DNA of 64,000 nt from a virus. The notes under the pieces are model-generated. The model saw only the letters and a list, made by a program, of their open reading frames with translations, searched no databases and was not told the DNA's origin. Made by a program: the position numbers and the translations under genes. Location: positions 117,689 to 181,688 of IMG/VR virus record IMGVR_UViG_3300042541_001760, one strand, 5' to 3'. Of this stretch, positions 63,896 through 64,000 are shown piece after piece. Each line of letters starts with the position of its first letter. Positions within the stretch are counted from its first letter, which is position 1.

Positions 63896-64000
63896 TTAAT
63901 AATTTTTCCAAAGTGTCTCCACCTTTGTTTTAGGTTTTCTATTTCCGCTAACGGTATTAACATCAAAGTTAATTTTTGTAAATCCGTTTTCAGTTAATCT
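63896..64000 (-). CDS. C-terminal end of a gene running out of the window
   Basis: 34 residues (RLTENGFTKINFDVNTVSGN, then RKPKTKVETLWKNY) to a TAA that is followed at once by the methyltransferase ATG (TAATATG). The 5' part is beyond the window. Too short to identify. Confidence 0.5.
   Translation of the reverse strand, partial: RLTENGFTKINFDVNTVSGNRKPKTKVETLWKNY

Noticed and set aside
1-64000. CRISPR arrays or insertion sequences
   Set aside because: No regularly spaced repeats and no transposase-like proteins were seen. The repeated sequences found are promoter elements, palindromes and gene families.

Overview
The window is part of the genome of a large tailed bacteriophage that most likely infects a Bacteroidota (Flavobacteriia-type) host. 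It is AT-rich and very densely packed with short genes, many joined by ATGA or TAATG overlaps. It holds phage functions (tail fibre, GH24 endolysin, spanin-like protein, DUF932, two DNA methyltransferases, thymidylate synthase, dihydrofolate reductase). The host inference rests on promoters of the Bacteroidota form TTTG-N18-21-TAnnTTTG, on secreted proteins that resemble type IX secretion (T9SS) cargo ends, and on the lack of clear Shine-Dalgarno sequences.

Layout. 0-6 kb: end of a tail fibre gene, then nucleotide metabolism (PurA/PurZ family, DHFR), a phosphoesterase and two HExxH proteins. 6-10 kb: endolysin, FKBP isomerase, spanin-like protein, a further HExxH protein. 10-25 kb: a minus-strand accessory block in which many unrelated proteins share a short N-terminal tag ending in [I/L]-x-E, and most genes have TATTTATA just before the start codon; it ends with a lipoprotein and a secreted protein driven by a host-type promoter. 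25.8-28.2 kb: gene-poor region with a G-quadruplex-type tract, structured RNAs, a tRNA-like gene and palindromes. 30-31 kb: two units, each host-type promoter, small gene and tRNA-like RNA. 31-38 kb: a long minus-strand operon of small Bacteroidota-phage proteins with paralogous families. 38.7-40.8 and 59.2-59.9 kb: eight paralogues of one ~110-residue family. 44-45 kb: a compact class II tRNA-synthetase-like protein. 50.8-52 kb: ThyA. 58.6 kb: SmpB. 59.9-64 kb: Nudix, DUF192, DHH phosphoesterase, ribbon-helix-helix plus HNH pair, and a methyltransferase.

How the parts may work together. Three threads stand out. (1) A translation-related set: SmpB, a class II aminoacyl-tRNA-synthetase-like core without an anticodon-binding domain, and three RNAs with good acceptor, D and T arms but no ordinary anticodon arm in their primary sequence. 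(2) A set of proteins, including the endolysin, proteases, a DHH phosphoesterase and OmpA-like and peptidoglycan-binding proteins, that share an N-terminal leader with a T4-prohead-protease-like [I/L]-x-E site. I infer that they are packaged in the capsid and trimmed. (3) Two promoter classes, host-type TAnnTTTG and phage-type TATTTATA, often placed 3-6 nt before ATG, which predicts many leaderless mRNAs. All functional links are inferences from sequence reading alone.
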